The notes beneath the pieces were generated by a model, which did no database searches, had not been told where the DNA came from, and saw only the letters and a program-made list of their open reading frames with translations. The translations under genes and the position numbers were made by a program. This document shows, piece by piece, positions 1-10,418 of a DNA stretch of 64,000 nucleotides. Positions within the stretch are counted from its first letter, which is position 1; each line of letters begins with the position of its first letter. The stretch is from Vibrio sp. 99-70-13A1 (lineage in GTDB: Bacteria > Pseudomonadota > Gammaproteobacteria > Enterobacterales > Vibrionaceae): positions 1-64,000 of the forward strand of contig NZ_VTXD01000005.1 in the NCBI RefSeq assembly GCF_013114625.1, written 5' to 3'.

Positions 1-3000
1 GACTTGTCAGAGCTTGCGGATGGCACCTTGACGGTGACCATGAACGTGACCGACAAAGCGGGCAACACAGGCGATGTCACCGACACCACAATCCTAGATA
101 CGACTGTAGGTGCTGGTATAGATATCGATCAAGTTACTGGTGATGGTGTCGTTAATGCTGAAGAAGCATCATCTGACCAAGAGATAACAGGAAAAGTCTC
201 GGGTGATGCAGCTCAAGGAGATACGGTGCATATTTACTTGGGAACTGGAGATAGCAAGGTTCTGATTGGCTCGACGCATGTTCTTGCTGACAATACGTTC
301 AAGTTAGTCACACATGGCTCGAATCTTGTTATGGGTAATCCTGCAGATCTTACCGCTACTGTGATTGGAAGTGATGATGCTGGTAACGATTTTGTTGCTT
401 CTAATACAGAGCGTTACTTTGTGTTTACAGATATTCCGGAATCTCCTGTGATTACAAATATCTCAGATGACTCTGCAGGTAGTGATTATTCTGAAGTTAC
501 GTTGCATGGTACGGGTGAACCAGGTTCAACAATATTATTATTTGACGAAGATGATAATCAGGTGAACGTTGCTCCGATTACAGTAGATAACGATGGTAAT
601 TGGACTACTGATATATCGAACCTTGTCTCTACGTCTGTTAATGACAATGAATTCTTTACAGCTAAACAAGTTGATAATTACGGTAATACTAGCGACGGAT
701 CTAATACAGTACATTACTACCATGGTGACTTTGACCCAGCACAGCAAGAAATTACTGATGACTTTGTGTTATTGGGTTCGAGTGATGATCAATTTAATGC
801 TAATGCTGATGACTCAGATGGAAGGTTAGTTGTTGATGGCGGATCTGGTACAGATACTGCTGTGTTTGATTTCTCTTTGGACTCGGCTTCAGTGAAGTTA
901 AATGCTGATGGTTCAGTGTCAATCACTGAAAACAATGGTGATGTGAATACTTTTATTGAGTTTGAAAACTTTAATTTTACTGATGGTGGAAAAACTATTG
1001 AAGAGCTGTTTGCTCCTTCGGTGGTTATCGTAAATGATGAAGACGATATCATTAACAGTGACAGAGCTGTGGTTTCATACAGTGTGATTTTACCAGTTGG
1101 GGCAGAAGTCGGTGCTACCTTGACAGTTCAAGTCGAAGGGCAACTGACTGAGACTAAAGTTCTTACTCCGGCTGATATAAATTCTGGGTCTTTATCATTT
1201 GATGTGGATATGCATGCAGTTGTTGATGGTGGGCTGAATGTTTCTGCTGAGTTAACATATCAAGATCAGCCAGTGGGTACTCAGTTTATTGGTGCTGATG
1301 CGTTGTCTACCAATATTGACCCTACTGCTACCAATTTCTCAATTGGACTTGGTACTGAACAATCTGCTCAATTCTCTTTTGACACACATGTGAGTGATGC
1401 TGAAGATGATTTAAGCAGTACTGATAATAAAGATGTACAACTTTCGATTATTGACCTTCCAGAGCTTGGGTCTCTATATGTTGTTGATGGACAAACTCGA
1501 ACATTGATAGATGAAAATACAGTTCTAAGTGAAGATTCACAAATCGAATATGTGCTGGATGAAACTGTTAATTCCGATCTCTCTTTTGATGCATCAGAAG
1601 ATTTTAACAATATAAATGGTTCCAAAACATCTTATACATTAGATAGTGGTGTAATCATTTCTGGTGGTCGCTTCGATGGAGATAGACCAGACTCATCTAG
1701 CAATTTGACAGCTGAAACATTGCATTATGATAGTGCGGCTAATGAGTCAGGATTAGGTGTAGGTGACAAAGAGCTTGATGTTTCAACTAAAGATTATATC
1801 TCGATAGACTTTACTCAGGTTGGTGACTCTAACGCCACTGAGGTAACAGTAACTGAGGTTAACATCGATTTTGGTAGTGTCTGGGCTCACTATGCCGACA
1901 ACAATTCTGCTGATGCTGAAATACAAGTTCTCTTATTTAAAGATGGTGTTCAAGTGGGCAACGACCCTTACATCTTTGATGATGATACTAATTCTGCCGT
2001 TTATGATGGAAGCGGTGAATTCACTGCAAATATCCAGCTTGATGGTGGGTTTGATGAGATTCGTGTATATACAGTTAATGGGGATCAATCAAATGGATCG
2101 AACTCTAATATCACATTGCAAGGTGTTGAAGTTGTAGATGCGATTGTTTCTGAAAAAATTACCTATGAAGCTACAGATAGTGACAAAGGAACCGATACTG
2201 GTGTTATAACCATTTCAACTTCAAGTACACAGGATTCAACAAATAAAGCACCAGTTTTGAATGACTCTCAGTTTGATGCTTCTAACGAAGATCAGGTGGT
2301 TAGTTTGTCTCTGGATAAGCTTAATATTACTGATGCTGATGGAGACCAGACATTTATTACAGATGTAACGGTAGATCCATCTTATGGCTCTGTTCAGCTT
2401 GTAATCGATTCAGAAGGGCAAGTGACCTCTGCAGAGTTTACACCAGCTTCGGATAAACATTTTGATAGTGTACCGTTCACAGTTACTGTTTCAGATGGAG
2501 TCAAATCTACTGAAGGTACTGCAACACTTGCGGTAAATGCCGTGGCTGATAAGCCTAATGTTACTGCAGTGCTCAGTGATTCTACAGTAATTGGTCATGG
2601 TTTCGATACTAGCGATGTTGATTCAATTAAGGCTTTCTTTGCAAATGGTGGAACGCTGAATGATACAGGCACAGTCACTTTTATCGGTGACGGCTTGGTA
2701 GTCGGTACTAATGATAATGACCTAATTATTAGTGGAGATTCAGAAGATTCACTACTTGGTGATGTTTCAGGAGAGTGGCAATACGTGAATGGCGTTGCAA
2801 CTGAAATAGCTACTTCTGGAGATGATGTGTTCGTCGGAGGTGCCGGTAATGATCACATAACAGGTGGTGATGGTTCTGCAGAAGACAATGGATTAGATTC
2901 AGTAATTTATAGTGGAAGCTTGGCTGATTACACGATTGCAAATAAAGGTGTCGTTCATGGTGGAGATATTGGTCATTGGTTGATTACAGATAACCGTGGC

Positions 3001-4983
3001 ATTGATACTCCAAATGACAGCAACACACCTGATGATGAAAATGGTGATCATTTATACCAAATTGAACGCTTAATTTTCGCAGATGCAGTTGTTGAGTTAA
3101 ATCCAGATGGTACTTTTGATGTAATTCAAGTTACAGAAACAGATCTTAGCATCTCAGCTACAGTTTCTGACCGAGACGGAAGCGAATATTTAGATGAAGT
3201 GAAAATTACTGGTTTACCTGATTCAGCAGAAATTATTGATAAAGACACCGGAAATGTTCTTGGTGGTTTTGTAACAGTAGGTAATGAATCTGTTTGGGTT
3301 ATCGATATTGCTGGAGACACTACGCAGCATATTAACTATGACAATCTTGCAGTCAGAGATTCTTCAGGAGAACAATTAGACCTTGATGTTGAAGTGGTCG
3401 CGGTTGATGTGAACGGTTCAACAGCCAATACCAGTGTCAACGTTGCAGAAACTAACGATGTAATGGCGGATCAAGGTGGCAGTGTTCCAACAACGGTTAT
3501 TTCTCTGATTATTGACTCATCTGGCAGTATGGCAAGTACTCCTAGTGGTCTTAGTGACATGAGAATTGAGTACGTACTTCAGGCTTCAATTAACCTTTTA
3601 CAAAATGTGGCAGTTCAAGAAGGCAGTGAAGATGTGCTGGTACAGCTAATTGATTTTGATTCTAATGCTACGAATACAGGTTGGAAAACTGTGACTGAAG
3701 CAATAGCTCTTTTGGAAACAGCTCAAGAAAAAGTAGATGAGGATAATTATAACGGTATCTTTGATGCACAAGGTTGGACTTATTATGAAGATGGAGTCGA
3801 AGCTGCAATTGATGGATATAAGGTTTCTCCTGTGTCAGATTTGCCAGCTGGTGAAACTAATGATGTTGTGTACTTCTTGAGTGATGGTCAAAATAATGGT
3901 AGCTGGGACAGTGATACCAATAGTGATTGGGATGCCTTCATTACGGGCAAAGAGGTAACAGCAGTTGGTGTTGGTAGTTCGGATAATGTTCCTGCGAGCG
4001 GACTAAACGAGGTCGCTGGTAGCAATGGTAAAGTTGTTTATATACCAGACTCGCTAATCACAACGGAGTTACCTAAACTTCGTCCAACAATCGGTATTGC
4101 TGGTTCGTTGTTACTATCGCTATCTGGCTTAGATGCTGCAGCTGTAGTGATTGATGAAACTAAAGCGTCAGTAATTCAGAAAGTCGATACTGATGGTAAT
4201 ACCGTTAACCAGCCAGCAGGTTTAGCATTTGCTAAAGATACTGTTGGTAATGAACTGGTTGTTGATATTGGCTACGGTGAATTCCGAATTGCACAAGATG
4301 GTTCGTATTATTTCCAACCGTCAAGTGACAGTACAGCAATTGAAACTGGTAATGCGGTTGCATTTGAAATTCTTGTAACTGTAGAAGACAGCCAAGGTGT
4401 TCAATCACAGCAACTTATTACATTAAATCTAAGCCCTAGCGGTGAAGTGAATGTTGCACCTACTTCTTCGTTTAACGCATCGACAGGTGATGATCAGTTC
4501 CAGGGCTCTGAACAAGACGACATTATCTTAGGTCATGCTGGTAATGATGTATTACTCGGAGCCGGTGGCGACGATATCCTGCTAGGTGGCGACGGTAGCG
4601 ATATCTTAATTGGCGGCTTAGGTGATGACATCCTGACTGGTGGTGACGGTGATGATATCTTCAAGTGGGTTGATGAACCTTTGAACAACCATCAAGATGT
4701 GATTACTGATTTCGAAGTAGGTAGTGATCGAATTGATTTATCTGAATTACTACATGACGATAATACGATGGATGAAGTTCTAGGGCGCTTAACTGCAAGA
4801 ATCAGTGATGATAGCCAGGATCTAGAGATTACAGTTACGAATGACCAAGGTTCGCAGACCATTGTTCTTCAAGGGCAAGCAAGTAACTTGAGTGGTATAG
4901 ATGCTGATGGTTCAGGTACTTATACAGGAAACGAACTTAATGAACTTATTAACTCTTTGATGACAAACTTACCGACATCATAA
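1..4983 (+). CDS. Giant RTX adhesin, C-terminal part (5' end outside window)
   Basis: The reading frame is open from the first base, so at least 1660 C-terminal residues of a larger surface adhesin are present. In order the fragment shows Ig-like repeats with Asp/Gly-rich loops, a cadherin-like segment (about residues 750-850), and a small RTX-like glycine-rich stretch near 945. A von Willebrand A domain with the MIDAS motif DSSGSM follows near 1173. Near 1500-1555 are five or six nonapeptide RTX repeats of GGDGDDILxG type, and last an ITDFxxGxDRIDLSELL block typical of type I-secreted proteins. Known relatives of LapA/FrhA/BapA type are exported by a type I secretion system and hold cells to surfaces; Ca2+ binds the RTX repeats. 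No secretion genes are in view. Low-complexity repeats make the exact domain count uncertain. Confidence 0.9.
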   Translation, partial: DLSELADGTLTVTMNVTDKAGNTGDVTDTTILDTTVGAGIDIDQVTGDGVVNAEEASSDQEITGKVSGDAAQGDTVHIYLGTGDSKVLIGSTHVLADNTFKLVTHGSNLVMGNPADLTATVIGSDDAGNDFVASNTERYFVFTDIPESPVITNISDDSAGSDYSEVTLHGTGEPGSTILLFDEDDNQVNVAPITVDNDGNWTTDISNLVSTSVNDNEFFTAKQVDNYGNTSDGSNTVHYYHGDFDPAQQEITDDFVLLGSSDDQFNANADDSDGRLVVDGGSGTDTAVFDFSLDSASVKLNADGSVSITENNGDVNTFIEFENFNFTDGGKTIEELFAPSVVIVNDEDDIINSDRAVVSYSVILPVGAEVGATLTVQVEGQLTETKVLTPADINSGSLSFDVDMHAVVDGGLNVSAELTYQDQPVGTQFIGADALSTNIDPTATNFSIGLGTEQSAQFSFDTHVSDAEDDLSSTDNKDVQLSIIDLPELGSLYVVDGQTRTLIDENTVLSEDSQIEYVLDETVNSDLSFDASEDFNNINGSKTSYTLDSGVIISGGRFDGDRPDSSSNLTAETLHYDSAANESGLGVGDKELDVSTKDYISIDFTQVGDSNATEVTVTEVNIDFGSVWAHYADNNSADAEIQVLLFKDGVQVGNDPYIFDDDTNSAVYDGSGEFTANIQLDGGFDEIRVYTVNGDQSNGSNSNITLQGVEVVDAIVSEKITYEATDSDKGTDTGVITISTSSTQDSTNKAPVLNDSQFDASNEDQVVSLSLDKLNITDADGDQTFITDVTVDPSYGSVQLVIDSEGQVTSAEFTPASDKHFDSVPFTVTVSDGVKSTEGTATLAVNAVADKPNVTAVLSDSTVIGHGFDTSDVDSIKAFFANGGTLNDTGTVTFIGDGLVVGTNDNDLIISGDSEDSLLGDVSGEWQYVNGVATEIATSGDDVFVGGAGNDHITGGDGSAEDNGLDSVIYSGSLADYTIANKGVVHGGDIGHWLITDNRGIDTPNDSNTPDDENGDHLYQIERLIFADAVVELNPDGTFDVIQVTETDLSISATVSDRDGSEYLDEVKITGLPDSAEIIDKDTGNVLGGFVTVGNESVWVIDIAGDTTQHINYDNLAVRDSSGEQLDLDVEVVAVDVNGSTANTSVNVAETNDVMADQGGSVPTTVISLIIDSSGSMASTPSGLSDMRIEYVLQASINLLQNVAVQEGSEDVLVQLIDFDSNATNTGWKTVTEAIALLETAQEKVDEDNYNGIFDAQGWTYYEDGVEAAIDGYKVSPVSDLPAGETNDVVYFLSDGQNNGSWDSDTNSDWDAFITGKEVTAVGVGSSDNVPASGLNEVAGSNGKVVYIPDSLITTELPKLRPTIGIAGSLLLSLSGLDAAAVVIDETKASVIQKVDTDGNTVNQPAGLAFAKDTVGNELVVDIGYGEFRIAQDGSYYFQPSSDSTAIETGNAVAFEILVTVEDSQGVQSQQLITLNLSPSGEVNVAPTSSFNASTGDDQFQGSEQDDIILGHAGNDVLLGAGGDDILLGGDGSDILIGGLGDDILTGGDGDDIFKWVDEPLNNHQDVITDFEVGSDRIDLSELLHDDNTMDEVLGRLTARISDDSQDLEITVTNDQGSQTIVLQGQASNLSGIDADGSGTYTGNELNELINSLMTNLPTS

Positions 4984-4996
4984 ATTGATGATAAAT

Positions 4997-5022
4997 AAAA
5001 AGGGCCGAGAGGCCCTTTTTTG
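4997..5022 (+). terminator. Terminator of the RTX adhesin gene
   Basis: A GGGCC/GGCCC stem with a GAGA-type loop is flanked by A and T runs, 15 bases after the stop codon. The A/T flanks make it usable on both strands, but the only gene ending here is the adhesin (rlmI ends further right on the other strand at 5082). Confidence 0.85.
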
Positions 5023-5081
5023 TGTCTATTGAAAATGAGTCTGCGCTATAAAAAGTGAAGTTGCTTACTACCTTGCATTTA

Positions 5082-6275
5082 CTACAGTACTTTACAGGCG
5101 AAACCTTTTAAGTAGAAACCTTCAGGGTAGGCTGTATCTGTTAAGTGGTCTGCGGCTTGTTCAAAACGTTCAACAAATTTCACACTGCGCTCTGCATCTA
5201 ATGCTGCGTCTGCAATAATTTTTTGAAACAAATCTGCTCCCATTAAACCTGAGCAAGAGTAAGTAAGCAGAGTACCACCTGGTTTCAGAATTTGCATGGC
5301 AAGCATGTTAATGTCTTTATAGCCATTCGCACCAGATGTCAGATTGTTCTTACTTGAAACAAATTTTGGTGGGTCCATGATAACTACGTCGAACTTAGTA
5401 CCTTGGTCTCGGTACTCACGCAATAATTTAAAAACGTCAGCGTTCAAAAATACGGCACGTTTTTTAGAAATGTCGAACTCATTCAATTCTGCGTTAAGCT
5501 TAGCGGTATCTAAAGCTGGCTGTGAAACATCAGCGTTGATTACACGTTTAGCTTCGCCCTTTAAAGCGTATAGACCAAAGCCGCCAGTGTAAGAAAAACA
5601 GTTTAGAACATCTTTGTCTTTTACATATTTCATTGCTTCTTTTCGGCTATCTCGTTGATCGAGGTAGAAGCCAGTTTTATGTCCGTCAACGATATCGACG
5701 CTGATTTTTACACCATTTTCTTCGATAACTACCGATTTAGGTGGCTCATCACCATGCAATACCCCAACCGTTTGTTCTAGGCCTTCTTTTTTACGAACCG
5801 CCACATCAGAGCGTTCATAAATATTGCAATCAGGGAAGCAATGAACAAGAGCTTCAACTAATACTGGTTTGTTAAACTCAGCACCAGCGCTTAATAATTG
5901 GCATACAAGGTAATTTTGATACTTATCAATAGTGATACCTGGTAAGCCATCTGACTCAGCAGCTATTAGGCGATAACCAGTTAGCCCGTCACGTTCAATA
6001 ATGTCTTCACGAATGAGTTGCGCATTTTGGATTCGTTTAATGAAGAATGATTTATCAATTTCTTCTTTTTCAAAACTCCAAATACGAGCTCTGATCTGTG
6101 ACGATGGAGAGTACGCTGCTTTAGCTAGCCATTTACCATTTTGTGCGAAAACATCAACAGTCTCTCCTGATTGAGGTTCTCCTTCTACTTTGTCGATACC
6201 ACGTGAAAAAACCCATGGGTGTTTACGACGAAGTGATTTGTCACGGCCTTTAGCTAGATAAATTGCAGGAATCAT
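5082..6275 (-). CDS. rlmI: 23S rRNA m5C1962 methyltransferase RlmI
   Basis: This is an S-adenosylmethionine-dependent methyltransferase that makes m5C1962 in 23S rRNA. The 397-residue protein has an N-terminal PUA-like domain ([18 protein letters not shown] near residue 5) and the RlmI landmarks [25 protein letters not shown] and [10 protein letters not shown]. It also has the catalytic-type motif MDPPKF and the loop TYSCSGLM. The start chosen is the ATG at 6275, because the E. coli protein begins at the same point; the frame stays open a further 21 codons upstream, toward the stem-loop of the preceding gene. It is transcribed alone, leftward. Similarity along the whole length makes the call firm. 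Confidence 0.95.
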   Translation of the reverse strand: MIPAIYLAKGRDKSLRRKHPWVFSRGIDKVEGEPQSGETVDVFAQNGKWLAKAAYSPSSQIRARIWSFEKEEIDKSFFIKRIQNAQLIREDIIERDGLTGYRLIAAESDGLPGITIDKYQNYLVCQLLSAGAEFNKPVLVEALVHCFPDCNIYERSDVAVRKKEGLEQTVGVLHGDEPPKSVVIEENGVKISVDIVDGHKTGFYLDQRDSRKEAMKYVKDKDVLNCFSYTGGFGLYALKGEAKRVINADVSQPALDTAKLNAELNEFDISKKRAVFLNADVFKLLREYRDQGTKFDVVIMDPPKFVSSKNNLTSGANGYKDINMLAMQILKPGGTLLTYSCSGLMGADLFQKIIADAALDAERSVKFVERFEQAADHLTDTAYPEGFYLKGFACKVL

Positions 6276-6344
6276 AGTCTGATCTTTTAGTTGAATTTGG
6301 AGGGGCTGTATTGTCGGGTAAGAAGGTAGGAAAAGCAAATAAGA

Positions 6345-6366
6345 AAGGGCTGTATGAACAGCCCTT
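6345..6366 (-). terminator. Stem-loop terminator after the chemoreceptor gene
   Basis: An 8-bp stem AAGGGCTG/CAGCCCTT with a six-base loop sits 30 bases beyond the stop of the chemoreceptor. On the minus strand it is followed by a mixed T-rich run, so it is a moderate terminator separating that gene from rlmI. Confidence 0.65.
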
Positions 6367-6395
6367 ATAGAGTAAAACTAGACTAAGGAAGAAGG

Positions 6396-7799
6396 CTAGG
6401 CCTTTAATCCCGTTAATAAGCCTTCCATTGAGTCACTTTGTGAGCGAAGACGATCAACGTTGGAATTTGTTGTGCTAATCATTTCGCATACGTTATTAGA
6501 TTGATTACGAATCTCTTCAACACTATGTGCAATGTTATCTGCAACAACGCCTTGTTCTTCAGCTGCTGTAGCAATTTGTGTACTACTATCAGAAATCGAT
6601 TGGTTTTTCTCTGCTAAAGAACCAATTTCAACATTTACCTCAGACATTAATGTTTGACCTTCATTCGCATTTGAAACGGTCACTTCCATTAACTTAGTAA
6701 GAGATTGGCTGTTACGTTGTAGCGCCTCAATCATGGTTTGAATTTCAACCGTTGCTTGTTGAGTTCTTCCTGCTAATGCACGGACTTCATCAGCAACTAC
6801 AGCAAAACCACGGCCTTGTTCACCAGCTCGCGCAGCTTCAATTGCAGCATTCAATGCCAATAAGTTAGTTTGCTCAGAAATAGCGTTGATAGTGGTAACC
6901 ACTTCATCGATTTGAGCTGCATTTGCATCAAGTTCTTCCACCGCTTGAGAAGCCGATTGAATTTCAGTTGATAGGTTTGAAATAGAATTTAAAGTATTTG
7001 AAACCTTATGCTGACCACTTTGAGCAACACTTTGAGCATCCATTGTCTGGTTACTCGACTCGTGAGCTAAATTTGCCACTTCACGTATTGTAGAAGCCAT
7101 TTGCTCAGTTGCACTCGCAAGTCCATTTAAATGTTCTTGCTGTGTATTTGATATAGCAGAGCTTTGCTGAGTAGATAGGTTTAAATCAGAACTGATTTGC
7201 TGCATAAGCGCGACAGATTCTTGGATTGATAACACCATTTTTTGCTCGCGGTCTGCAACCTTATCTATGGTAATTGCAATTTCACTAAATTCATCACGAA
7301 CCGAAAAGTAATTCATTCTGCTTGTTAAATCACCATTGGCTAGCGTGTTTAACGCCTTGTTCATTGAGAACATTGCCCCACCAATGAATGTCATTATGTA
7401 ATAGACACCTAGCGCAATAAGAGAAAGGGTAACGGCAATTAATGTAATTTGTGTTGTTGATAAAGAAGTCCATAAGTTTTGTTCGTAATTCGCGACTAAA
7501 CTAAATGCACCATTCATTACTGACACTGCACCGGCACCATACCCAAAACTGATTGTTTCAGAGTTATGAATCAGTGTGGCGACTTGATCTTTAGATAATT
7601 GCCCAGCTTCAATTAAGCCTTTCATTAGCAGAAGCTCGTCATGGTACATACTAGAAAGCAATGAGTCGGCTGAATTATCAAGGACTAAAGTTAATATGAT
7701 GAGAGCAATTAAGGGAAGAATGAAGAGCAGATAAAACTTTTCTTGGATCTTTAAGTGGATAAGGTATTTATCGATCCAGCGGAATGGTATTTCTTTCAT
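6396..7799 (-). CDS. Methyl-accepting chemotaxis protein
   Basis: This is an inner-membrane chemoreceptor that would signal through CheW/CheA. In the 467-residue form, one membrane span lies near residues 22-42, followed by a short periplasmic part of only about 75 residues and a second span near 118-145. A HAMP segment and a long cytoplasmic coiled coil come next. The signalling hairpin tip is recognisable by [30 protein letters not shown] (given here as a family signature, near 305-335). No Cache or PAS sensor domain is visible, so the ligand cannot be guessed. The ATG at 7799 is preferred to a GTG 27 bases upstream because a GAGA stretch precedes it at a plausible distance. The gene is monocistronic. 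Confidence 0.93.
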   Translation of the reverse strand: MKEIPFRWIDKYLIHLKIQEKFYLLFILPLIALIILTLVLDNSADSLLSSMYHDELLLMKGLIEAGQLSKDQVATLIHNSETISFGYGAGAVSVMNGAFSLVANYEQNLWTSLSTTQITLIAVTLSLIALGVYYIMTFIGGAMFSMNKALNTLANGDLTSRMNYFSVRDEFSEIAITIDKVADREQKMVLSIQESVALMQQISSDLNLSTQQSSAISNTQQEHLNGLASATEQMASTIREVANLAHESSNQTMDAQSVAQSGQHKVSNTLNSISNLSTEIQSASQAVEELDANAAQIDEVVTTINAISEQTNLLALNAAIEAARAGEQGRGFAVVADEVRALAGRTQQATVEIQTMIEALQRNSQSLTKLMEVTVSNANEGQTLMSEVNVEIGSLAEKNQSISDSSTQIATAAEEQGVVADNIAHSVEEIRNQSNNVCEMISTTNSNVDRLRSQSDSMEGLLTGLKA

Positions 7800-7890
7800 A
7801 GTTATTATTCTCGTTTTTAGTTCCACTTATGAGAAGTGGTTGAATAGATAGTGAGAATTATATCACTCATGTAAATTACGGAGCAATAAT

Positions 7891-8184
7891 ATGAATTCTA
7901 TCAGGTCAAAATTTGTCGTCTTTGGCAAAGTTCAAGGCGTAGGCTTTCGGTATCACACTCGTAGCTTCGCAGTAAAGCTTAGGATTCGGGGTTATGCTAA
8001 GAACCTTATTGATGGGAGTGTTGAGGTTTTAACTATTGCGAGCAAAGAGAATACATCTCAAATACGTGATTGGCTTAATATTGGACCTGAAAGGGCGGTT
8101 GTTGAATCGGTGGTTTTACTAGAAGAAAAAGAACTAATTGAAGAGAGTTCTGTAGAGGGCTTGGAACTATTTACGATACTGTAG
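7891..8184 (+). CDS. Acylphosphatase
   Basis: This small cytosolic enzyme hydrolyses the carboxyl-phosphate bond of acylphosphates. The 97-residue protein, slightly longer than the usual 90 or so, carries the family signature GKVQGVGFR with the phosphate-binding Arg20. It also has the GYAKN motif with the catalytic Asn38, followed by DGSVEV. A GGAG ribosome-binding site lies just before the ATG. It is divergent from the chemoreceptor and convergent with tusE. The C-terminal 15 residues are acidic and less family-like. Confidence 0.9.
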   Translation: MNSIRSKFVVFGKVQGVGFRYHTRSFAVKLRIRGYAKNLIDGSVEVLTIASKENTSQIRDWLNIGPERAVVESVVLLEEKELIEESSVEGLELFTIL

Positions 8185-8226
8185 AAACAGTATCGTAAGG
8201 GCTTGTTTAAAATGAGAGGTTGACTC

Positions 8227-8556
8227 TTACAAGCATTTTGCAGGCTTAGGTAACCCAGCTAATTTGGTTGCTTGCTTTGCAGGACCGGTTTTAAACAATT
8301 TAAATAAATATTTGCTGTTTCCTTTTTCTGGACCATGACCCTTTGCCATAGCTTTAACAAGCATACGAACCGCCGGGGAAGTATTGAATTCCTCATAAAA
8401 ACTTCGGACAAAATGGACAACTTCCAAATGAGCTTCAGTAAGCTCGATACCTTCATCTTTGGCCAGTATCTCAATCATGCCCGCTTCCCATTGTGTCGAG
8501 TCTAACAGGTAGCCTTGAGCATCAGTTTCGATTTGTTTGCCGTTATATTCAAACAT
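8227..8556 (-). CDS. tusE: Sulfurtransferase TusE (DsrC family)
   Basis: This sulfur carrier accepts persulfide from TusBCD and passes it to MnmA for 2-thiouridine formation at tRNA wobble positions. The 109-residue length and the C-terminal ending PKPAKCL fit the family. The penultimate Cys108 is the conserved sulfur-carrying residue, and the second DsrC cysteine is absent, as in TusE. Family blocks include W23[17 protein letters not shown] and [15 protein letters not shown]. In enterobacteria tusE also lies beside the acylphosphatase gene and yccA, so the neighbourhood supports the call. Confidence 0.94.
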   Translation of the reverse strand: MFEYNGKQIETDAQGYLLDSTQWEAGMIEILAKDEGIELTEAHLEVVHFVRSFYEEFNTSPAVRMLVKAMAKGHGPEKGNSKYLFKLFKTGPAKQATKLAGLPKPAKCL

Positions 8557-8660
8557 GTTTAATCCAGAATCAAATTAGCTATTTAAAGTAGGGTACATGG
8601 CCAAGATCACTTTTCTCAAGAATTATTGTCGCTATCTCTAGGAATATTGCTTCTATAGAG

Positions 8661-8693
8661 ACAAAAAAGCCCAAGAGGCAGGCTCTTGGGCTT
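8661..8693 (-). terminator. Terminator of yccA
   Basis: An 11-bp perfect stem AAGCCCAAGAG/CTCTTGGGCTT with a five-base loop is followed on the minus strand by six T residues. It lies 25 bases after the yccA stop codon. Confidence 0.88.
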
Positions 8694-8717
8694 AGTTTTC
8701 TTCAGTAACGAGAGAAA

Positions 8718-9383
8718 TTAGTCGTCGCTATTCATGATGCCTAGAATGCTTAATAGGCTGATGAAGATGTTGTAGATTGAAACGTACAAGCTAATCGTTG
8801 CTGAGATGTAGTTAGTTTCACCGCCACGAATGATGCTTTGGGTAGTTAGCAAAATAACACCAGTAGAGAACAGGATAAACATACCGCTCATCGCTAGTGA
8901 AAGTAGTGGCATCTGTAGGAAGATGTTAGCAACCATGCCAACTAGTAGAACAACGAAACCAGCCATTAACATACCGTTAAGGAATGAAAGATCGCGTTTA
9001 GTCGTTAGTGCATAAGCAGACGCTGCCATGAAGGCTAGTGCAGTACCGCCAAGAGCCGTTAGGATGACATCACCCATACCAGCGCCAACATACATATTCA
9101 GGATCGGACCTATTGTGTAGCCAAGGAAGCCTGTAAATAGGAACGTGAATACAAGACCCATGCTGTTGTCGCGGTTCTTCTCTGTTAAGAAAAGTAGACC
9201 GTAGAATCCTACAAGCATGATAATTAGACCAGGACGAGGAAGGTTCATCGCCATAGATACGCCTGCCACAAGAGCAGACCAAAGTAACGTCATAGAAAGT
9301 AGAGCATAAGTATTACGCAGTACTTTATTGGTTTGCAGAGCACTCTCTTGAGATGCTGTGCGTGAAAACATAGGGCTGTTCAT
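8718..9383 (-). CDS. yccA: BAX inhibitor-1/YccA family membrane protein
   Basis: This inner-membrane protein has about seven hydrophobic spans across 221 residues, preceded by a short polar N terminus. The family is UPF0005/Bax inhibitor-1. In E. coli YccA is a substrate and modulator of the FtsH membrane protease; the same role is inferred here from sequence and the tusE neighbourhood. The motif FLTEKNRDNSMGL and the C-terminal SLYVSIYNIFISLLSILG are typical. The ATG is preceded by a strong AGGAAG site. It is transcribed alone leftward with a clear terminator. Confidence 0.93.
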   Translation of the reverse strand: MNSPMFSRTASQESALQTNKVLRNTYALLSMTLLWSALVAGVSMAMNLPRPGLIIMLVGFYGLLFLTEKNRDNSMGLVFTFLFTGFLGYTIGPILNMYVGAGMGDVILTALGGTALAFMAASAYALTTKRDLSFLNGMLMAGFVVLLVGMVANIFLQMPLLSLAMSGMFILFSTGVILLTTQSIIRGGETNYISATISLYVSIYNIFISLLSILGIMNSDD

Positions 9384-9587
9384 AATCTTCCTCGTAAGGT
9401 GACTTCAATAGTTATTAGTACATTTATGGGGCTGAAAGTTCGAAAAATCAAGTCTTTCATCCCTTTTGTATATTTAAAATAATAATCAAAATAGTCGGTT
9501 AAGTGTTTCTCAAGATGTAACAAAGTGTTGCTAGGGTTGATGTGCTACAAATGAAACGGTTAACAATAATTAATATATTAACAACAA

Positions 9588-9609
9588 AGAGGCGACCGAA
9601 GCCGCCTCT
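9588..9609 (-). terminator. Stem-loop after aapP
   Basis: AGAGGCG/CGCCTCT with an eight-base loop lies just beyond the aapP stop codon at the end of the aap operon. The following minus-strand sequence is only partly T-rich, so termination may be incomplete. Confidence 0.7.
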
Positions 9610-9631
9610 GTATTATTATGATTGTATCACA

Positions 9632-10396
9632 TTAGTGATGCAGGATTTGGCTCAAGAAGTTTTGAGTTCGATCTGATTGTGGATTTTCAAAGAAGTCTAC
9701 AGGGTTGTTTTCTTCAATGATTTCACCGGCATCCATGAATATGACCCGATCCGCGACCTCTTTAGCAAAGCCCATTTCGTGAGTAACACAAAGCATAGTC
9801 ATGCCTTCTTCTGCTAACTCAACCATAACATCAAGTACTTCGCGAACCATCTCTGGGTCGAGTGCTGACGTTGGTTCATCAAACAACATTACCTGCGGGT
9901 TCATACACAAAGATCGTGCAATTGCCACTCGCTGTTGTTGACCGCCTGAAAGCTGCCCCGGAAATTTATCCGCTTGCTCAGGGATTTTTACACGCTCAAG
10001 GTATTTCATTGCGATGGCTTCTGCTTCACCCTTTGGCATCTTCTTTACCCAAATTGGAGCGAGCGTACAATTCTCTAATACCGTTAGATGAGGGAATAAA
10101 TTGAAGTGCTGGAAACACATACCAACATCGCGTCTAACAGCCTCAATGTTTTTTAGATCTTCTGTTAGCTCATTTCCTGAAACAAAAATATGACCTTTTT
10201 GATGTTCTTCTAGGCGGTTGATACAACGAATCATCGTCGACTTACCAGAACCAGAAGGACCACAGATTACAATTTTCTCGCCTTTCTTCACTTCTAAATT
10301 GATATTTTTAAGAACGTGGAACTCTCCGTACCACTTGTTCATGTCTTTTAACTCGATCATAAGACCTTGTGAGTTGTTGTCTGATTGCTGCGTCAT
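9632..10396 (-). CDS. aapP: General L-amino acid ABC importer, ATP-binding subunit AapP
   Basis: This cytosolic ATPase subunit powers amino-acid import with AapQ and AapM. In 254 residues it shows Walker [10 protein letters not shown], the Q-loop [10 protein letters not shown], signature LSGGQQQR, Walker [13 protein letters not shown] and the H-loop VTHEMGFA. All are intact and typical of the polar amino-acid (GlnQ/HisP) class. It is the last gene of the leftward aapJQMP operon, starting 22 bases after aapM stops. Confidence 0.95.
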   Translation of the reverse strand: MTQQSDNNSQGLMIELKDMNKWYGEFHVLKNINLEVKKGEKIVICGPSGSGKSTMIRCINRLEEHQKGHIFVSGNELTEDLKNIEAVRRDVGMCFQHFNLFPHLTVLENCTLAPIWVKKMPKGEAEAIAMKYLERVKIPEQADKFPGQLSGGQQQRVAIARSLCMNPQVMLFDEPTSALDPEMVREVLDVMVELAEEGMTMLCVTHEMGFAKEVADRVIFMDAGEIIEENNPVDFFENPQSDRTQNFLSQILHH

Positions 10397-10418
10397 AATA
10401 CGTCCTTGATCTTGTTAA

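Noticed and set aside
789..3320. Antisense frames within the adhesin gene
   Set aside because: They mirror the repetitive Asp/Ser codons of the sense frame and have no ribosome-binding sites.
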